DNA from: Nelumbo lutea
Lineage: Eukaryota > Streptophyta > Magnoliopsida > Proteales > Nelumbonaceae
Reading direction: 5' to 3'
DNA length: 64,000 bases
Assembly: GCA_022828595.1 (NCBI GenBank)
Contig: JAKGHH010000005.1
Coordinates: 26,982,193-27,046,192 of the forward strand
The notes under the pieces are model-generated. The model was not told where the DNA came from. It did not search any database and saw only the letters and a list, made by a program, of their open reading frames with translations. Every line of letters starts with the position of its first letter. The stretch's first letter is position 1. A program made the translations under genes and the position numbers. Below are positions 1-11,326 of the stretch, one piece after another.

Positions 1-1426
1 AGTGTGTTGGTTGCATGTCTAAAGGCTGCCGCCCCCTCCTCCTTTTATAATCTCAAATGGATCAACTCCTAATCTCATTAGGAGTTGGAGATCCAAATCA
101 TATTTGGATTAGAAGTCCCTTTAAGTGATAAGGGATAGCTCTTATCTTATCTGCATATCAGATCAGCCATCTCCTAATCTGATTAGGAGGCTTCCAGATC
201 TAAATCTTATTTAGATATTGGACTCTCTAAGTGGATAGGGTATGGGCCCAATCCTATCAGCTGATCCATCTCAGAATTCGCCCCTTTTAGTGACTAATCA
301 AATTAGCTCAATTCGAAATGGGCTTAAGGCTCATTTAAGGTTATGTATTCACTTAACCTTCCAAACTACTGCCCAGTTGGGCTTCCTTGTATGGCGTGGG
401 ACCCAAACATTGATCTACACATCAGCCACATGGGTTCGGCTCAGCCTTTGTTACAAGCCTGGCAGAATACACTGTTATGGACAGTGCACCCCCTGAAAAC
501 CATCTTATGGTCTCTATGGGCCCAACACTTACCCTAAGTGGTCCCTGGACCAAACCACATTATAACACCCAGGGACTGTGGGCAGATGCAAGATTAGCCC
601 ATCAGGTATAATCCTCAATGGTCTTACACTTAACCTCTCAAACCATAATGATCATACACTTCCCGACAAGAGAGGACCTTTCCCTCGGCTGGAAAGAACA
701 ATGTTACACTCTCTGCTTATATGGATCTCAGGAATTAAAACCTTTTGCAAATTATTTAGAAACCATAATATATATAATTTTATATCTCATTAAAAATATA
801 TTTTGCAAAACAAATCTCAATGATTGAAATCGGCTGCCGGCAGTCTTTGTTTCCATTAGTGAGATTGCATCCCCGATCATTACCTTTGTCCAACAAAGGG
901 GCTGATCCTGTCACTATGATCACCCATTCAGATGAATTCTCAGTCAGTCCTAACATACCCAAGTTTTGACCCCAGCTAAGGATCTCACTGATTGGTACAT
1001 CAAAGACAGTCCAATTCAACACCCAATGCAGTATCATAAGCGAGTTTAGGGGTCGGGTGTAACTTTCCAGTTTTTCCCATCAATCTCTAAGGTCTAGGGC
1101 AATATTGGAAATCTGGTCGAGTTCAAAGATTCAATTAATCCTACACTGTATGTGCCTAGGGTCTCACCCTGGCTGCTGAGACAGGCCACCCCCAACCGAC
1201 TTGGTGACACCATAGTGTCAGCCTTGTCAGGATAGGTCTCCCAGACCGACCCACTAGCTGTGAACATTCTAAACTAACACAAGTCTCATTAAGTGTTCAG
1301 TTTAAGGGTATTACACAGAAACACACTAAGGGAACATGAATCAAATATGCACTTTTATTCATTTACAATAAACTCATAAAGTACACCATCTTGATTGAAG
1401 CTAAGGGCATACAAAACTGTCTAACA
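1..1426 (-). mobile_element. Family A Copia LTR, cut by window edge
   Basis: This is a partial long terminal repeat in reverse orientation. It aligns along its length with the two complete solo LTRs at 15353-17310 and 45228-47155, sharing the motif blocks around CCCAGTTGGGCTTC and the terminal CTGTCTAACA. Its reverse-strand start (TGTTAG) is at 1426. The other end is left of the window, so I cannot tell whether this is a solo LTR or the 5' LTR of an element extending leftwards. No polypyrimidine tract follows at 1427, which argues against it being a 3' LTR. Confidence 0.85.
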
Positions 1427-1449
1427 TAGACATCATGCTAAAACTTAAT

Positions 1450-3960
1450 CTATGGTTGATAGAGTTCCAAGATGTCTCCGCTTGGTGATTCAACCAGATG
1501 CTAGGGTTGGACTTAGCACTAGTCAAGCACTCCTTGTACATGGACCCCAAAGTCAAGCCAGTGAAACAACCTTAGCGTGTCTTCAAGCCTAAAGTGGCCC
1601 TAAAAATTAAAGAGGAGGTAGAGTGACTCTTGAAACTAGGCTTCATAAAATCAATCAAGAAGAATAACGGTTAACTAAGGTTAGTACCTCTGACCATCCC
1701 CATCCAGCTAGCTTACACATACCCAACATGTAACCCTTTTTCATTAAATTTCAAGTGTTGTGTCGTTTTAAAAGATTTGAATAAGGTCTGCCCAAAGGAT
1801 GAATTCCCTCAACCTAACATGGAAATCCTCATAGATGCTACAGCCATAAACGAAGTCTTCTCTTTCTTAGACATGTATAGTGGCTACAACATACATGGAT
1901 CTTATAGATGCCCCATACACAACATTCAAAACACCCATAGGGAACTTCTATTACAAGATGATGCCTTTCGGTCTATTAAATGCCAGAGCCAATGGCCAGA
2001 GGGCCATGACGAGTGTTTTTCATGATATGGTGCACAAAGAAATTGAGTTCTATGTGGATGACATTGTGGTAAAGCTGAAGAAAAGAGAGGATCGTATAGA
2101 AGTGCTGAGGAAAGTATTCATGTAGTGTAAAGCCTTCAACTTGAAATTGAACTCTTTAAAATGTGCATTCGGAGTTTAGTTGGTAAAATTCTTAGGGAAC
2201 AGAGTTAGCTAGACCAGTATTCAACCTTATGAAGGGAAGGTGAAGGCGATTCTCAACCTCCCTCCCCTAAGCAATGAGTCCCAATTCAAAACATTCTTAG
2301 GAAAAGTATCCTATCTTAGAAGGTTTATCATAGGTTTAGCACCTGTCGCACCCCCACTCCTGAAACTGATAAATAAATCTATAGCATTCAAGTGGTCATC
2401 GCAACACCAGCAAGCCTTTAAGTAATTAAAGCAAGCCCTAGTGCAAGCACCAAACATGTCTCCCCCAAGAGATGGCCATGAATTCAGGCTCTACATTGTA
2501 TCCAACTCAAAAGCTGTGGGATGCCTACTAGCCTAAGAAAACGAAGAGAAACAAGAATGCCCCATTTACTGCGCTAGCAGGATGCTTAAACCAGCATAAA
2601 AGAATTACTCCCACATGGAACGTCAATGTCTAGCGTTAGTCTTCGCCACCCAAAAGTTCAAACACTACATACTAAGGCAGAAGGTGGTACTAATAGTGAA
2701 AAATGACCCAATCTGTTACTTCATCGGTAGACCTCAACTTTCAGGAAGATTAGTCAAGTGGAAGATGCAACTGAGCGAGTATAATATTGAATATACACAA
2801 TCAAAGGCTATAAAATTCCAAATAGTAGTTGACCTATTAGCATCTTTCCCTTCCAACGACGAGTCCCACATTTCCGACGAGATACATGGAGAAATCCCCT
2901 TCGTCGCAAGAGTAGAAAATGTCGAATGTATCCTCACATTCAATGGTAGTTGTACCAATTATTCAGCAGGGGTGGGAGTTACTTTAGCTTCCCCAACTAG
3001 ACAAACCGCAACATACTCATTTAAATTACAATTCCCCTATTCCCATAACATCGCGGAGTATGAAACCCTCGCCTTAGGGTTGGTGGCTGTGAGAGACTAT
3101 GGAGCAAGGAATATAAAGGTGATAAGGGATTCTAATCTTGTTATCAGACAGATGGGAGGATAAATAATCGTGAAAGAAGTATCAATACTACTACCATATA
3201 GGACACTGATCCAAAATTTGACAAAAGATCTAAAGGTAAGCTATGAACACCAGAACAAAGTGAAAAATAGATACGCAAATGCCTTAACTACCCGAGGCTC
3301 AAAAATACAATCAAGCGAAGAACCTATCACCATAACCATCCAAATGCAAGGCATACCCTTGACTGAAAGGTTGGCACATTGGATCAAGTACAATGATATA
3401 GTAGGAGCAGATGACTAAAGGCTAGAAATAGTAGAAAAGCTGAAAAACCGACCTCCACAACACATGACCATAAGGTACTACTGCGATACCAATTGGTGAA
3501 TGAGGTAGTATACCATAAGATGGCAAATGTAATCAGAGCAAGATGCCTAGGACCAACAGAAGTCCATGAGGCATACTGCGGTGATATAGCAACTTCCTTG
3601 AGATGAAAAAAGACGCAGCCAAGGTACAACATAATTGTGAAATGTGTATCCCAAATTTAGACAAGGAGTGCTTCACTGTGGGAACAATAGATTGGAGAGA
3701 GGTGTATATAAAATACCTCAGAGATGGAACCCTGCCTTTGGATCCCCCGTCTAGGAAGAAACTCTTTAACAGAATCAAAAGGTTCTACCTACAATATGGG
3801 TGGTTGTACAGAAAATCTCACACAAGAAAGCCCCTGCGATGTTTAGTCGAAGACAGAATAGGAGAGGCACTAAAATAAAGGGGCCATGATTCAAACTTCA
3901 AAGGCTGCACAACTTCCTACTAATACACCCCACCACTAATCATTAGGATGCAATAAAATA
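1450..3960 (+). pseudogene. Decayed Ty3/gypsy (Tat-type) pol
   Basis: Reverse transcriptase, RNase H and integrase-like fragments are readable in order but broken by many stops and frameshifts. RT blocks include DLNKVCPKDEFPQP (near 1775), SFLDMYSGYN, MPFGLLNARA and the catalytic YVDD at 2051-2062. The first RNase H lies around 2480-2860. It is followed by a second RNase H-like block (2930-3160) with FNGS, AEYETLALGL and DSNLVIRQ. Two RNase H domains in tandem are typical of the Tat/Ogre lineage of Ty3/gypsy, which is the basis for that assignment. Integrase zinc-finger-like pieces follow at 3470-3880. No LTRs were found. The element is not functional. Confidence 0.85.
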
Positions 3961-4311
3961 AAGGGGGACACCCCTCATCAAAATGTGACAACGTCATCAA
4001 ATAAACAATAATCCATCCACATCTTGCCAAATCAAATAAGGCGACAAAAATCAAGTGACGAATAGGAATAGAATAGACCTTATAGGAAGCAATGCCTTTG
4101 TTTCTAAGCAGGATGTACAATCGCAATTCATAATACAGAAAATAACAAAAATGAATGAACAACATAGTAGTAGATCTGATCAGCTAAGACTAAACCACGA
4201 GTCCCGCATTTCAAAAATCGCCTCCACCTTCGCCCTTGCTCCTCCATCTCAACAAGTTATGCGCGTCCCTTCAGTAGCTGTGACAGCCTTTTTTTTTTGT
4301 TGGGTTTCTAG
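3961..4311. other. Unassigned spacer
   Basis: This is probably the decayed tail of the gypsy fragment to the left. No coding pattern, terminal repeat or RNA gene is visible. Confidence 0.4.
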
Positions 4312-4931
4312 CATATAAGGGCAATTTGTGGGGTTTAATATCAATAAAAGTAATATATTTAAAAAAAGTTTCAAAAATAGATTAACTTTTTAAAAATAAT
4401 ATCAATAAAGTGCAAAAATACTGTTCATCTTTTTTTTCTTGGCATTTGTTCACCAGAGCCGTCGTCCGCTGCTGCCCGACACCACCCACCACTGCCGTCC
4501 GCTGCCTCCGCCCGCCTACACCTCTGCCTCTAGCAACATTGCCAAAGGTGGCTAGAGGCAGAGGTGGTGGCGGCGGCGGCGGCACTGGTGGTCATTCCTC
4601 TCCCCGCCGCCGTCACCACCTCTGTCTCCACCCATCTCCAACAATGTTGCCGGAGGTAGAGGCGGAGGTGACAGTGTTGGACAAAGAAACCACCAGCGCC
4701 GCTGCCGCCACCTCTACCTCCGGCAACATTGCCGGAGGCAGAGGCAAAGGTAACGGCGGTGGCGGGTAGTGGTGGGGCGGCGGCTCTGGTGAACAAATGG
4801 CAAGAAGAAGAAGATGAACAGTATTTTTGCCCTTTATTTTATTGATATTATTTTTAAAAAGTTAAACTATTTTTGAAATTTTTTTAAATATATTACTTTT
4901 ATAGATATTAAATCCCAAAAATTGCCCTTAG
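4312..4931. mobile_element. Foldback element, copy 1
   Basis: Two arms of about 150 bp (4312-4460 and 4782-4931) are inverted copies of each other. Each carries AAGGGCAA, a TTTAATATC block, an A/T-rich stretch and GTTCATCTT, and ends inward at TTTGTTCACCAGAGCC. The core of about 320 bp is strongly GC-rich, in sharp contrast to the AT-rich arms. A second copy with the same arms and core style lies at 50580-51200. No transposase is encoded, so the element is non-autonomous. The exact ends and target duplication are unclear (GCAT flanks are possible). The long ORFs on both strands of the core are composition artefacts. Confidence 0.8.
4519..4749. repeat. Palindromic GC-rich modules in foldback core
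   Basis: Three related near-palindromic modules occur at about 4519-4569, 4617-4672 and 4709-4749. Each pairs a CACCTCTGCCTC-like half with a GAGGCAGAGGTG-like half around a central GCAACATTGCC. The same module occurs twice in the second copy of the element. Confidence 0.7.
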
Positions 4932-5838
4932 CATCACCAATTGATACCATGCAAACACATAATCATACCTCATTACAACTAATGTGCCCGTGGGGAAATC
5001 GGGGACCAAAGTCATCCTCTGCTTGGCAGTGATGTATACACAAACACATTGGCAGTGATGTATACACAAATCGGCAAACCAAACAAATACAAACCAAAGG
5101 ACTTACCAAATCGGGAATTTTAACGCCTCTCTCTCGTGCGCGGGCAGCAATCTTCTTTACAGGCTCACTGCCCTGCCTATGCGTCTCGAGCCCAGGAGAA
5201 ACCATTGTAGCCACCCTCGCCGACTGAAGGCATTCTGAAGCATCAACGGCCGAAACCGCACCTTCCTCACTTGGCGCACATGGAGGATGGATTGTGCAGA
5301 GACCCCTACTCACCCTTCCTGCTGAAATGCTCACACATTGAGGAATGCTAACCACATCTGTAGCAATATGCTCTATTAATCGCACAGGTGACACTACCCT
5401 TTGCCTTTTTCACAGCTGGGGGTGACTGCTCTCCCCCATCTCCTCCGCGGGACGTTTCCCTTTATCCTTATCAAGTTAGGAACCTCATCCACAATACGAG
5501 GCTCATGAGCTGACACAACCCTAACCCGCCGGCTACGGGTGAGGAGAGGGCTATCTTCAGGATGATTTGCAGCATCTCCTGGCGGCAGTGCCTTTACGTG
5601 ACTGGGACGAGGCTCAGTAAACAGCTCTGAGAAATTAGCTCCGGTGATTCGGTGTGAGGAAAAAGACGATGAGAAGACGCTTTTTGTAGAGCTCCGGTGA
5701 TCTGGTGATCAATGGTTCTGAGAAACGGCCAGGATGTCCTAGGTTCGAAAATGAGAAAGAAGATGAGGGAGACGAAGCTCCGGAGAAAAAACAATTCTCA
5801 GAAATTAGCTTCGATGCTTCGGTGATCTAGTGACTAAC
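4932..5838. other. Unassigned stretch with one minus-strand ORF
   Basis: A 143-codon minus-strand ORF covers 4963-5394. I do not recognise it, and it has no clear domain. It may be a piece of a retroelement gag-like or linker region, because open but stop-broken minus-strand sequence continues beyond it to about 5800. A 22-bp direct duplication starting TTGGCAGTGATG lies at 5023-5044 and 5049-5070 (period 26 bp). No promoter or splice pattern supports a host gene. Confidence 0.35.
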
Positions 5839-6294
5839 TGTCACGAGTGACTCCTTTGCCGCGCCATCAAGCACCTACCAAGAACCATCAGAGTGTCAGC
5901 CGCGTGCCTTCAAGGTGTCAACATGTGTGTTATGGGTGGACTACGAATGTATTTTGTAAGGGGGAGGGGGGAGGGGGACCGCCAATGGCGTTATTGTAAA
6001 TACATAGTATGAATTTTCATTCTTTTGATGTTTCTTAATGTCACTCCCCCAAAAAGCTTAACGTACTCTTTGAGGGGAGGTAGGTAGTCGAGTGAGTTCA
6101 TTAGCGTGTAAAGGTTAAGCACGAGATCCCCTCGACACTGTTCTGTGTGCTTACCATTGATTAATGCAATACGAGTTACCTTTTGTCTAATCTGTGTGCA
6201 TTCTTGTTGCTTGGTGTGTGTTGTTGCTTGCTTTCGTAGGCTTTCTCGACTCCATCGAGCGTTGCACGGGGCCCCACTGATTAACCCCGTGACA
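5839..6294 (+). repeat. 5' LTR of gag-protease element
   Basis: The 456-bp LTR has inverted ends TGTCA...TGACA. It matches 8850-9298 nearly base for base. It carries an expanded G-rich tract near 5960-5980 that is shorter in the 3' LTR. Confidence 0.92.
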
Positions 6295-6310
6295 GTTGGT
6301 ATTAGAGCAG
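6295..6310 (+). other. Primer-binding site
   Basis: TTGGTATTAGAGCAGG directly follows the 5' LTR. It resembles the initiator-Met tRNA primer site TGGTATCAGAGC common in plant LTR elements, with one mismatch. Confidence 0.75.
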
Positions 6311-6334
6311 GTTGCTCATCAACGCTCGTGACCC

Positions 6335-8365
6335 TTGCATAGCAACACTAGTGGTGGCGCAATGAAGCACAACAAGGAACTCACCGACGAAATTAGGCAT
6401 GGCCTTGCCCATGCGAGGGAGACTAATGAGTCTCTAGGCGATGAAGCCGTTGCAGAGAAGGCCCCAAGGGGTCGCACATCCAAGACAAGCAAGCTTGACA
6501 AGTCAGTTGACATGCTTGCTGCCTTCGACACACGCATCCTTCGCTGTGAAGTGACTGTTGGGGAGATGCGTGACCGAGTAGAAGAAATCCACTTGAATGT
6601 GGAAACAATTGAGAGATCCATGGTGGAGCTAGAAGCCCGTTTAAATGGCATTATGAATGAGGTCCAAGATGTCCTAAATAGAACCCTCAAGGAAGTCCTT
6701 GGAACAAAATCCCAACAAGAAGGGAGCTTATCTCGATCCGACATCCAAGACCAGGTGGATGAGATGAAAGCTGAATGGATGGCCATGAAAGTAGCCATGG
6801 CCTCTCCTTCCAACATCCAGACTCAAGTGGATGAACTAAGAGGAGACATGTCACTCCTCAAGAGACTGGTGGCCAGCACTCCAAGCCACTCCACAACACT
6901 GGCCCCTACTCGTGTGAAGATTCGGGAGCCCACACCTTATGCCGGCTCCCGAGATGCTAGAGAACTTGACAACTTCTTGTGGCAGATGGAACAATATTTC
7001 CATGCCGCTGGCATTGATGATGACCTAACGCAAATTCGTACAGTGATCATGTATTTGACTGACATTGCTATGCTATGGTGGCGCAGGCGATGCCAAGACA
7101 TTGAACGGGGTACGTGCACCATTGAGACACGGGCTGATTTCAAACGAGAACGAAAGTGGCAATTCTACCCAGAGAATGTGGAGTACCTGGCGCGGAAGAA
7201 GTTGAAAGCACTCCAACATGGGGACTCACTCCACGATTATGTTAAAGAATTTTCAGCCCTTACCTTGGAGATCACGGACATGTCCGGCAAGGATCTACTG
7301 TTCAATTTCATGGACGGACTGAAGCCATGAGCCGAACTAGGACTCCAACGCCACAATGTACAAGACCTCGCCACGGCAATGGCAGTGGCGGAGCAACTCA
7401 ACGAGACCAGCTTGTCAGATGAAGAAGCCCCAAAGTCAGAAAGCCCGCGTTACCCTAATTTGAGTGGGGGAGCAAGTCGCTCACGCCCTCCGTATGACAA
7501 CTCTAGCTTCAACAAGCCAGCAAGACAAGACTATGGGAAGATGCCACAAGGAGAGCAAGGCCCTTAGCACCATTACAAGCCCAGAACCGCTGGGTCCCCA
7601 ATTTCTTGCTTCCTTTGTGGGGGAAATCACTTGGTTCGCAACTGCCCAACCAAGAAGAAGATCAATGCCCTTGTTGCCAAGCTCAGTGATGACGAGCAAA
7701 GTGATGAGGAAAAGTCTGTGCAGGCACCAAGAGTGGGCGCCCTTCAACTCTTCAACGCTATGGTGAAGAAAGAGACCAATCATGGAAGGCCAAAGAGAGC
7801 CCAAAGGGGGCTGAAGTATGTAGACATCCTCCTCGGCGGGAAGCCGACTCAAGCCCTTGTTGATATAGGGGCCTCCCACAACTTCATTTCAATTGCCGAG
7901 GCCAAGCGACTCAAGTTGAACACTGTGAAAGAGACAGGGTGGATCAAGGCCATGAACTCCGGGGCAAAGGCGATTGAAGGCACGACTCGTGGGGTTGACC
8001 TCCAAGTTGGGTCGTGGACAAACAAGATTAATCTTTCAGTTGTACCCCTAGATGACTTCCGAGTTGTCTTGGGAATGGATTTCATGAGACAAGCAGAAGT
8101 CGCGCTCCTACCTCACATCAACTCTCTGTGCATCTTGGACGAGCGCTCCCCTTGCATGGTACTAGTTGTGACTTCTACCCGGGTTCATGGGAAGCAAGTT
8201 TCTGCACTACAACTTTTTCATGGAGAAGCCTTGTTCAGTGCCAACATGAAGGAAGCAAAGAAGTTCCCCACTCCACAAGCTGAAGAAGCCGCACATCGAG
8301 CCAACAACTACAGCAGCAGTAGAAAACAACAGGCCATCCAGCCGTCTACACCTCTCCAGCAATAG
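6335..8365 (+). pseudogene. Retrotransposon gag-protease, two stops
   Basis: This is one continuous frame of 677 codons interrupted only by TGA at 7328-7330 and TAG at 7565-7567; there is no frameshift. The N-terminal third is coiled-coil-like. The retrotransposon gag domain starts near codon 197 (REPTPYAGSRDARELDNF). A gag zinc knuckle has ligands at codons starting 7607, 7616, 7628 and 7643 (C-x2-C-x3-H-x4-C). The aspartic protease follows; its active site reads D-I-G at 7862-7870 instead of D-T-G or D-S-G, so it is probably dead. Gag normally packages element RNA and protease cuts the polyprotein. The first stop lies where related gags usually have Trp, a likely TGG to TGA change. Confidence 0.88.
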
Positions 8366-8849
8366 AGTTCGTGCGCATCGACAACCATCAAGCAAAGCAG
8401 AAGACCCAAGGCTGTGTCCAAGTTCAACATCACCTATTACCACAACCACAGGGGAAAGCGAGTGCCACCCAAGCTGCCTAGGGGCCACTTTCGCACCATC
8501 CCTCAGACTAAATCATATAGTAGCCTTGTGAGTCACCATTGGGGAAAAATTCATGGGAACCAACACCCCAACAATCCAAACCTTCATTTTGACCCTTACC
8601 TAGCCCAAACCTACCCGATAACCAAGTCGAATCAGCCATTGACATACCTTGAGGCCGCTAGGAAAGGACTTAGCCATAGGAAACCCCAACAGAATAGGCC
8701 AACCCAACCATGCTACTAGACTATACACCTCGGCCTTGGACGACAGCAAGTTCGGGAGCAGCAGAAGAACCTTCCTTCCGCAGTAGTGACTCCAGGGGAC
8801 CAGCCGAAGGCGATCTCCGAGGACGTAGATCGAATTGAGTGGGGGAGAA
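8366..8849 (+). other. Non-coding tail and polypurine tract
   Basis: About 480 bp follow the protease without conserved pol sequence. The stretch ends in a purine tract GTGGGGGAGAA (8839-8849) directly before the 3' LTR, the expected second-strand priming site. Confidence 0.75.
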
Positions 8850-9298
8850 TGTCACGAGTGACTCCTTTGCTGCGCCATCAAGCACCTACCAAGAGCCATC
8901 AGAGTGCCAACCGCGTGCCTTCAAGGTGTCAACATGTGTGTCATGGGTGGGCTACGAATGTATTTTGTATGGGGGGACCGCCAATGGCGTTATTGTAAAT
9001 ACATAGTATGAATTTTCATTCTTTTGATGTTTCTTAATGTCACTCCTCCAAAAGCTTAATGTACTCTTTGAGGGGAGATAGGTAGTCGAGTGAGTTCATT
9101 AGCGTGTAAAGGTTAAGCACGAGATCCCCTCGACACTGTACTGTGTGCTTGTACTTACCATTGATTAATGCAATACGAGTTACCTTTTGTCTAATCTATG
9201 TGCATTCTTATTGCCTGGTGTGTATTGTTGCTTGCTTTCGTGGGCTTTCTCGACCCCATCGAGCGCCGCACAGGGCCCCGTTGATTAACCCCGTGACA
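8850..9298 (+). repeat. 3' LTR of gag-protease element
   Basis: The 449-bp LTR with ends TGTCA...TGACA is the partner of 5839-6294. Scattered transitions dominate the differences between the two. Confidence 0.92.
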
Positions 9299-9746
9299 TA
9301 ATGGCGAAGGGAAACAAATTTCGGATTTATTGAATGGGATAGCATTAATTTCGATTTCCATACGTCCTCAATCGAGATTTCTATTTCTGAGGGGGGGCTG
9401 CCTGAAGATTCTCCTTATCATATGGTGGGATGTATAAATTGAAAATAGGAAACAAAACTCTCTTGCGTGAAGGGTTCCTATATACTTGCTTATTTGGCGA
9501 GGGTTCTCATCAATCTTGATTCCTTGATATCCACAAGGTGGGCCACGTTTTGAATGGTTCATATTTTTTTATATCCACAAGGCGAGGGTTCTCAACAATG
9601 ATCACGGATCACCACATCGTCAGCAAATCAACTATAAGCCAATTATGGGCCCTACATTCACAACTAAAATCCCAAAATAACATCTTATTGTTATGAGATG
9701 GAACATCTAATCACTAGCAGGAGCATCTGATCCGTTCGATTTTCTT
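9299..9746. other. UGT 3' flank with degenerate duplication
   Basis: This is non-coding. A diverged direct duplication of about 40-85 bp is visible: GGCGAGGGTTCTCA at 9496 and 9581, and ATATCCACAAGG at 9527 and 9571. The 3' UTR of the minus-strand UGT gene must lie at the right side; a possible AATAAG signal is the reverse of CTTATT near 9683. Confidence 0.5.
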
Positions 9747-11189
9747 TCATCCTTGTCTCCATATTTCAGTCAACTTCGAAAAGGCAACAAGAGACGAACC
9801 CCCATCAGACCACGCGACCCAAGCCTTCTCCTTCATCTCCCGACTCCCTTCTCTGAGCTCTTTCCCTTCGCTCGACGCCATCAACGCTCTCAGACGTGTC
9901 TCGACCTCGGCCGAGCTTACGAACCCATCTTCCGATTGCTCGATCGGCATGGCTAGCTTCAAATCCTCCACCAGCACAGCCTTGTTCATATGTTGCTCGG
10001 CATAGAGAGGCCACGCCACCATCGGAACGCCAGCACAGACGGCTTCCAAAACCGAGTTCCACCCGCAATGAGTCACGAATCCTCCCACAGAGTCATGGTT
10101 AAGCACTTCCACTTGCGGTGCCCACGACTTTACCACAAGACCTCGACCTTTGACCCGAGCCAAAAATCCTTCTGGCAGTAGAAGATCCAAGTCTGGGGAC
10201 TCTGGTTCAAAGAAGTGTTTGATGTGGTCCTCCGCTGGCGGACTTCGCACCACCCACAAGAACCTCTGGCTGCTCTTCTCCAACCCATTAGCTATCTCCT
10301 TCATCTGTGCCACAGAGAAGGTACCTTGGCTGCCAAAACACAAGAACACGACGCTTTGAGTCGGCTGGGTGTCGAGCCACGATAAGAACTCGTGTGCACC
10401 AGCATGTCCACCCTCCCCAGTTCGATCATCAGGGTCGGCAATCAACGGTCCGATATAATAAACCGGTGGGGTCGGAGCGTCCGGGACGCAGAGCCCACTA
10501 GTGACTGCTTTGATGGCTGTTGGCTCTAGAAATTCAAAAGTATTGACTATGATTCCTTTTGCTTTGGGGAGATGGGCTGTGAAGTACAAGAAGTCAAGGT
10601 AGGCCTTGTCGGCTCGGTCGAGTACGGGTTCCGGCAAGCGAGAAGCACGGATCGGTGGTAGGCCTGGGAAGTGGAGGTCAGTAGTAGCGAGGCCTTTAAA
10701 GCTCTGGGTTGTCCGGGCATGGATGGTTGGAAAGTAGAGGAAGGCAGCGAGAGCAGCAGCGCCAGATGCGAAGTAGTAAGTGGGGATGCTGAGATTAGAG
10801 GCAACATGGAGGGCGGAGGTGCAGAAGAAGTCGACGATGAAAGCTCGAAAAATGGAGGTTTCTGAGATTGTTTGGAGAGCCTGGAGAACGTTAGGGTTGT
10901 TAAGACGGATGAATTCAAAGGCAATGGCTGTAAGACTGTAATTAGGAGTTGGCTCGAGGGAGGGAGGGTTAGAGAGTGGTGGGAAGCGGTGGAAGACGAT
11001 GAAAGAATGGGTTTGAGAAATACGGTTGGTGTAGGAGGTGGTGGCCGCTGTCTCTAGAAGTCCGGTGGTGAGAAGGATTGTGACGGAAAATTGGTGAGGA
11101 TAGTGATGGAGGATTAGTTTGCTTAGCTCCACAATCGAGACCAGATGGCCCATAGCTGGTGTTGGGTACAGAACTATGGTTTCTTTCAT
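9747..11189 (-). CDS. UDP-glucosyltransferase, UGT88-like
   Basis: This intact single-exon gene encodes 480 residues, the usual length for plant family 1 glycosyltransferases. These are cytosolic enzymes that move a sugar from UDP-sugar to small molecules such as flavonoids, phenylpropanoids or hormones. The N-terminal half holds the catalytic dyad, His15 (in TPAMGHLVS) and Asp120 (in FIVDFFC). The C-terminal PSPG sugar-donor box runs from Trp356 to Gln399, with HCGWNS at 374-379 and final Glu-Gln (398-399), the pattern linked to UDP-glucose preference. The overall sequence (YPTPAMGHL start, VNTFEFLE, CFGSQGTFS) resembles the UGT88 family. The acceptor cannot be read from sequence. The start ATG has A at -3, and a TATA box lies about 130 bp upstream. 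GC content is higher than in the surroundings. There are no disabling changes. Confidence 0.95.
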   Translation of the reverse strand: MKETIVLYPTPAMGHLVSIVELSKLILHHYPHQFSVTILLTTGLLETAATTSYTNRISQTHSFIVFHRFPPLSNPPSLEPTPNYSLTAIAFEFIRLNNPNVLQALQTISETSIFRAFIVDFFCTSALHVASNLSIPTYYFASGAAALAAFLYFPTIHARTTQSFKGLATTDLHFPGLPPIRASRLPEPVLDRADKAYLDFLYFTAHLPKAKGIIVNTFEFLEPTAIKAVTSGLCVPDAPTPPVYYIGPLIADPDDRTGEGGHAGAHEFLSWLDTQPTQSVVFLCFGSQGTFSVAQMKEIANGLEKSSQRFLWVVRSPPAEDHIKHFFEPESPDLDLLLPEGFLARVKGRGLVVKSWAPQVEVLNHDSVGGFVTHCGWNSVLEAVCAGVPMVAWPLYAEQHMNKAVLVEDLKLAMPIEQSEDGFVSSAEVETRLRALMASSEGKELREGSREMKEKAWVAWSDGGSSLVAFSKLTEIWRQG

Positions 11190-11317
11190 TTTTAGTTTAA
11201 TATTTTATCTTTGTCTTATTTTCTCGTCTCTGTAGATCGGCATGACTGTATGATCCACTGAGATTGCTCTGCACTCTCTATGTGCTCTTAAAGAAAGGAA
11301 GAAAGCCAATTCCATCC

Positions 11318-11326
11318 ATTTATAGA
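11318..11326 (-). promoter_or_regulatory. TATA box of UGT gene
   Basis: On the minus strand this reads TCTATAAAT, about 130 bp upstream of the UGT start codon. That places transcription start near 11290 and gives a 5' UTR of about 100 nt. A good match to plant TATA boxes, but inferred only from sequence. Confidence 0.6.

Larger units (their letters stand above)
5839..9298 (+). mobile_element. Gag-protease-only LTR retrotransposon
   Basis: This is a structurally complete 3.46-kb element: 5' LTR (5839-6294), primer-binding site, one gag-protease frame, a non-coding tail, a polypurine tract and a 3' LTR (8850-9298). Reverse transcriptase, RNase H and integrase are entirely missing, so it must have moved with enzymes from a relative. 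The two LTRs differ by roughly 20 substitutions by eye (about 5 percent) plus small indels, so the insertion is not recent. The flanks (CTAAC left, TAATG right) are not an exact target duplication. The gag type is Ty3/gypsy. Confidence 0.9.

Noticed and set aside
4382..4796. Overlapping ORFs on both strands with poly-Pro, poly-Gly or poly-Ala
   Set aside because: They arise from the GC-rich palindromic core of the foldback element; all frames are open because of composition. No conserved domain.
6319..6816. 165-codon minus-strand ORF
   Set aside because: Antisense to the gag reading frame, which has clear homology.
5834..9303. CTAAC/TAATG as target duplication of the gag-protease element
   Set aside because: Only a shifted partial match; not a convincing 5-bp duplication.
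9805..11057. Several ORFs on the plus strand and a second minus-strand frame across the UGT gene
   Set aside because: Shadows of the GC-rich UGT coding sequence; none has a recognisable domain.
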